This document shows, in pieces, positions 31,645 to 34,282 of a stretch of DNA of 34,282 nucleotides. Below the pieces are notes generated by a model, which was not told where the DNA came from, made no database searches, and saw only the letters and a list, made by a program, of their open reading frames with translations. The position numbers and the translations under genes were made by a program. Location: NCBI GenBank assembly GCA_903923395.1, contig CAIXXM010000099.1:1-34282 (forward strand), given 5' to 3'. The stretch is from an uncultured Acidobacteriia bacterium. GTDB taxonomy: Bacteria; Acidobacteriota; Terriglobia; Bryobacterales; Bryobacteraceae. Position 1 is the stretch's first letter. Each line of letters opens with the position of its first letter.

Positions 31645-33247
31645 AGCTCGCTTGGAGTACAACGGGGAACAGGGCCGCCGGATTGTCCGGATTGCCAAAG
31701 AAAACTTCACAATCGGCCGCCGCTCAGGCAACGATTTGCAGTTGGAATTCACAGATGTCTCGCGCGACCACGCCGAGATCGTGATTCTGGAAGGCCGGTA
31801 CATCCTCCGCGACAAGGCTTCGCGCTTCGGCACTTTCGTCAACGGCCAGCGCTGCGAAGAGCGCACACTGGAGCATCTGGACCGGCTGAGCTTCGGGGCC
31901 GCGGAACCGGAAGTAATCTTTTTCCGCGAGGAAGCCGTCCACTCCGGCGGGGCTGCAGGCATCGCAGTCAGTGATCTGCGCCAGATATCTTCCCTGCTTG
32001 AAGCACTGCGCGGCGTGGGTTCCTCCCGGGTGCTGGAAGACGTGCTGGCGCTGGTACTGGACACGTCGATCGACCTCGCGGGAGCCGAACGCGGCTTCAT
32101 CATGCTCGCGAACGCCGAAGGCAGCCTCGAATTCAAACTTGCGCGCGCCAGAGGACGCCAGACACTCGATGGCGGTGTTTTCAAAATCAGCCGCAAGATC
32201 CCGGATGGTGTGTTCTTCACCGGGCAGGCGCAAATCATCAAGGACATGTTCGAAGGCGATTGGGCAGACGCGCACGGTGCCACGGTCGCCATGGGCATCC
32301 GCAACGTTCTTTGCACGCCCTTGCGTCTGGTGCGTTACTCCGAGGAGGCATCCGAGGGCTCGGATGAGCGCCGCATTGGTGTGCTCTATCTCGACAGCAG
32401 AGACCGCGGCGCGCTGGATTCCGAAGTGACCCGCACGGCTTTGGAAGCCCTGGCCCGTGAGGCTGCCGTTGCCATTGAGAATACGCGGCTCTACAGGGAG
32501 GCACTCGACAAGGTCCGACTGGAACAGGAGCTCAAGATTGCCGCGGATATGCAGCAATCGCTGCTGCCCGCCCGGCGACGCTGCGGGAAACACTATGAAA
32601 TCGCCGGCGCCATGGTGCCTTGTCTCGCCATCGGCGGCGACTTCTTCGATTACTTCGAGATGCCGGATGGCCGCCTGGGAATTGTGTTGTGCGATGTTTC
32701 CGGCAAAGGCGCGCCCGCCGCACTGCTGACGGCCTTGATTCAGGGCGTATTTCGTGGAGGAGCGGAGGATTCCAAGGGTTCGGCCTCATCCATAGCGCGG
32801 GTGAACAGCGTGCTCGCCCACCGCGAAGTCAAGGAGCGCTATGCGACCAGTTTCTACTGCACACTGGGACCGGATGGCAGCTTCGCCTACTGCAATGCGG
32901 GTCACTGTCCTCCGATTTTGGTGCGTGCGGATGGCAGTGAAATTCGCCTGGACAAAGGCGGCATGCCAGTGGGTATGTTCGGACCCGCGCGGTATGAACA
33001 GGATGAGTTTCAACTTTCCCACGGCGATACGCTGCTCATCTTCAGCGATGGTCTGAGCGAAGCCGAGAATACACAGTCAGAAGAGTTTGGTGAAGACCAG
33101 TTGGCCGTCGAATTCCAGGCCGTGCGCCAACTTGACCCCGGAGCCATTCTTGAAGCACTGACGGCCAAAGTGAAGAGCTTTGCCGGCACACATCCGCAGA
33201 TGGATGATATGACTGGGGTGGTGGTCCGGTATCTGCCAAAGTCATGA
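31637..33247 (+). CDS. FHA-GAF-PP2C (SpoIIE-type) Ser/Thr phosphatase
   Basis: Signalling phosphatase of 536 residues with three domains. The FHA domain (about 1-97) shows the phosphothreonine-binding residues: GRRSGND (28-33), SRDH (42-45) and GTFVNG (65-70). A GAF domain follows (about 115-282, ERGFIMLANAEGSLEF, VLCTPLR, IGVLYLDSRD). A short coiled linker (ELKIAADMQQSLLP) leads to the PP2C/RsbU-type domain with metal ligands D335 in IGGDFFDYF and D353 in LCDVSGKGAPAAL, plus FSDGLSEAEN and DDMTGVVV near the end. It would bind phosphothreonine peptides and remove phosphate from Ser/Thr-phosphorylated partners, a natural counterpart to the Ser/Thr kinases nearby. I start at ATG 31637, within the end of the upstream gene; the next gene overlaps its stop by ATGA. 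Confidence 0.93.
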   Translation: MSEARLEYNGEQGRRIVRIAKENFTIGRRSGNDLQLEFTDVSRDHAEIVILEGRYILRDKASRFGTFVNGQRCEERTLEHLDRLSFGAAEPEVIFFREEAVHSGGAAGIAVSDLRQISSLLEALRGVGSSRVLEDVLALVLDTSIDLAGAERGFIMLANAEGSLEFKLARARGRQTLDGGVFKISRKIPDGVFFTGQAQIIKDMFEGDWADAHGATVAMGIRNVLCTPLRLVRYSEEASEGSDERRIGVLYLDSRDRGALDSEVTRTALEALAREAAVAIENTRLYREALDKVRLEQELKIAADMQQSLLPARRRCGKHYEIAGAMVPCLAIGGDFFDYFEMPDGRLGIVLCDVSGKGAPAALLTALIQGVFRGGAEDSKGSASSIARVNSVLAHREVKERYATSFYCTLGPDGSFAYCNAGHCPPILVRADGSEIRLDKGGMPVGMFGPARYEQDEFQLSHGDTLLIFSDGLSEAENTQSEEFGEDQLAVEFQAVRQLDPGAILEALTAKVKSFAGTHPQMDDMTGVVVRYLPKS

Positions 33248-33831
33248 CGCTTCAACAACAGTTCGGCAATATCGATATCTATCTCTTTGACCAGTTACTG
33301 CGCGGAAATATCCGCCCCGGCATGAAGATCTTCGACGCCGGCTGCGGCGGCGGACGCAACATCGTCTACTTTCTGCGGGAAGGTTATGAGGTCTACGCCT
33401 GCGACCAGGACCCGCAGGCAGTAGAATTCGTCCGCAGTTATTCACCCACACCGGACCACATCCGCTGTGAACCGCTCGAAGAGATGTCTTTCCCCTCAGA
33501 GTTCGCAGATGTTGTGATTAGTTGCGCTGTTCTGCACTTTGCGGAGGATGATACACAATTCGCCGGGATGTTATCTGCTTCCTGGCGCGTGCTGCGCCCC
33601 GGCGGGTTATTCTTCTGCCGGCTGGCGAGTTCGATTGGTATCGAAAAACAGATCATCCCGGCTGGAGAGAACCGGTATCTTCTGCCGGATGGTTCCACCC
33701 GCTACCTGGCAGATGAAAAGCTGCTTCAGAATTGGGCCCGCAGGCTGGGCGGCAATCCCGTGGACCCGCTGAAGACCACCATTGTGCAAGGCCAGCGGGC
33801 CATGACCACCTGGGTGTTGCAGAAAAGTTAA
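33244..33831 (+). CDS. Class I SAM-dependent methyltransferase
   Basis: Small cytoplasmic methyltransferase, 195 residues. The SAM-binding motif I is clear (KIFDAGCGGGRN, 29-39), motif II acidic residue follows in VYACDQDP, motif IV appears as VVISCAVLHF, and LRPGGLFFCRLAS is the usual post-motif. Overall similarity is to the TehB/UbiE-like group with no extra domain; substrate unknown. It starts inside the phosphatase stop (ATGA) and so is translated with it. Why a methyltransferase should be coupled to an FHA-PP2C protein is not obvious; it may modify a partner in the same pathway or be a chance arrangement. Confidence 0.87.
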   Translation: MTLQQQFGNIDIYLFDQLLRGNIRPGMKIFDAGCGGGRNIVYFLREGYEVYACDQDPQAVEFVRSYSPTPDHIRCEPLEEMSFPSEFADVVISCAVLHFAEDDTQFAGMLSASWRVLRPGGLFFCRLASSIGIEKQIIPAGENRYLLPDGSTRYLADEKLLQNWARRLGGNPVDPLKTTIVQGQRAMTTWVLQKS

Positions 33832-33855
33832 TACCCACCAGTTGCCCGGTGGGTA
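33832..33855. terminator. Hairpin between convergent genes
   Basis: TACCCACC (33832-33839) and GGTGGGTA (33848-33855) form a perfect 8-bp stem with an 8-nt loop in the 35-bp gap between the methyltransferase and the convergent His-rich gene. There is no T-tract, so termination is likely but not certain. Confidence 0.5.
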
Positions 33856-33866
33856 CAGGACTGACC

Positions 33867-34094
33867 TTATTTCGTCGAGGAGGCACTGACTGCATGCGTG
33901 GACTTCTCATGCGCGGCAGTGGTCGCGGCGTGAGCCTTCACTGATTGATCCATAGCCGTCTTCGCGTGCATGGCACGGGTTGCATGATCGGACTTCTCAT
34001 GGTGGTCAGCGGCGGCGTGGTGACTCTTCGCGGTAGTTTCGTGCTCGTGCGCAGCAGCTTTGTGCGCGTCAACTGCGTGGGTGTCTTTAGTCAT
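33867..34094 (-). CDS. His/Ala-rich small protein
   Basis: A 75-residue protein with 13 histidines, many alanines, and Lys, Asp, Glu, Ser and Thr as nearly the only other residues; no Cys or Trp. Histidines come singly or in pairs in short repeats such as AHEHE, SHHAAADHHEK and AAHEK, spaced so that they would line one face of a helix. I start at ATG 34094, with GGAG just upstream; the frame is open 36 nt further. It is probably cytoplasmic. Related low-complexity His-rich proteins in soil bacteria are supposed to bind metals or protect against stress, but no function is established. It lies 35 bp from the convergent methyltransferase and 69 bp downstream of the quinoprotein fragment, on the same strand as the latter. 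Confidence 0.72.
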   Translation of the reverse strand: MTKDTHAVDAHKAAAHEHETTAKSHHAAADHHEKSDHATRAMHAKTAMDQSVKAHAATTAAHEKSTHAVSASSTK

Positions 34095-34163
34095 GAAGTG
34101 CTCCTTGGATTCCAGAACCGCAGGAATCACACGCTGCTACAGCACTTTGTTGGCCGATGAGTT

Positions 34164-34282
34164 TTAGAGCCCAAAGCAAAGGATATTCGGACCCGCGGCA
34201 ACCGCCACATACTGGCGACCCTGGAGCAGGAAGGTCATCGGTGAGGCCTTCATCCGCACGTTGGTCGGGAACTGCCACAGAG
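34164..34282 (-). CDS. C-terminus of a PQQ-dependent dehydrogenase-like beta-propeller (partial)
   Basis: The minus-strand frame ending in TAA at 34166-34164 is open to the window edge and encodes the last 38 residues of a protein. It contains LWQFPTNVRMKASPMTF, then GRQYVAVAAGPN and a terminal FGL. The sequence SPMTF followed by x-G-x-QYVAVAAG is the C-terminal W-motif region of quinoprotein alcohol dehydrogenases and related PQQ-binding eight-bladed propellers. Only the tail is present, so cofactor and substrate cannot be judged; a PQQ-like propeller without activity is possible. It continues beyond 34282. Confidence 0.75.
   Translation of the reverse strand, partial: LWQFPTNVRMKASPMTFLLQGRQYVAVAAGPNILCFGL

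Noticed and set aside
33945-34160. Plus-strand frame of 71 codons opposite the His-rich gene
   Set aside because: Mirror image of a repetitive gene; the minus strand has the ribosome site and sensible composition.

Overview
The window looks like a chromosomal segment from an Acidobacteriota member, most likely a Terriglobia/Bryobacterales (Solibacter-like) lineage. This is inferred from gene families only: two sigma factors of the TIGR02999 type, two very large Ser/Thr kinase-TPR receptors, a TonB-dependent receptor with an N-terminal carboxypeptidase-regulatory-like domain, a secreted YVTN beta-propeller protein, and high-GC coding throughout except the left end. No rRNA, tRNA or CRISPR array was seen.

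Layout. (1) 1-1135: a lower-GC pair of unknown genes (237-aa soluble protein and 43-aa membrane peptide) closed by a terminator and two nested inverted repeats; probably accessory DNA. (2) 1178-6694: a tight housekeeping operon on the plus strand: TIM-barrel isomerase, asnS, arginase, ddl, S41 peptidase, with overlapping or abutting starts and stops. (3) 6695-7072: a compound GC-rich palindromic repeat array, then a glutamate dehydrogenase with a TTG start. (4) 8353-14744, minus strand: periplasmic chaperone Skp/OmpH, a membrane protein, citrate synthase and a zinc-ribbon protein, followed by a sigma factor - Ser/Thr kinase - 26-codon mini-ORF unit with stop/start overlaps at both junctions. 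(5) 14909-20655: a second sigma factor with a YcxB-like protein and a secreted Cna/carboxypeptidase-regulatory protein, converging on a second kinase-TPR gene. (6) 20686-23056: secreted M24 metallopeptidase and an acyltransferase, ended by a bidirectional terminator. (7) 23110-29361: a signalling-transport block: response regulator, histidine kinase and PepSY-like periplasmic protein, all coupled by ATGA overlaps, with a TonB receptor behind them and a YVTN propeller gene divergent from them. (8) 29443-30990: a CdiI_2-like orphan immunity protein and an esterase separated by a 300-bp non-coding element with terminal inverted repeats. (9) 31045-34282: a conserved unknown protein, an FHA-GAF-PP2C phosphatase coupled to a methyltransferase, a His/Ala-rich small protein, and the C-terminal end of a PQQ-type quinoprotein cut by the window edge.

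The two observations I rate highest: direct repeats with an exact 11-bp period upstream of both genes flanking the two-component operon (a candidate shared response-regulator box), and the 300-bp MITE-like element that seems to have split a former CTAG tail-to-tail stop overlap. The element shares a palindromic module with the repeat array 23 kb away. Functions are read from motifs and family knowledge without database searches.
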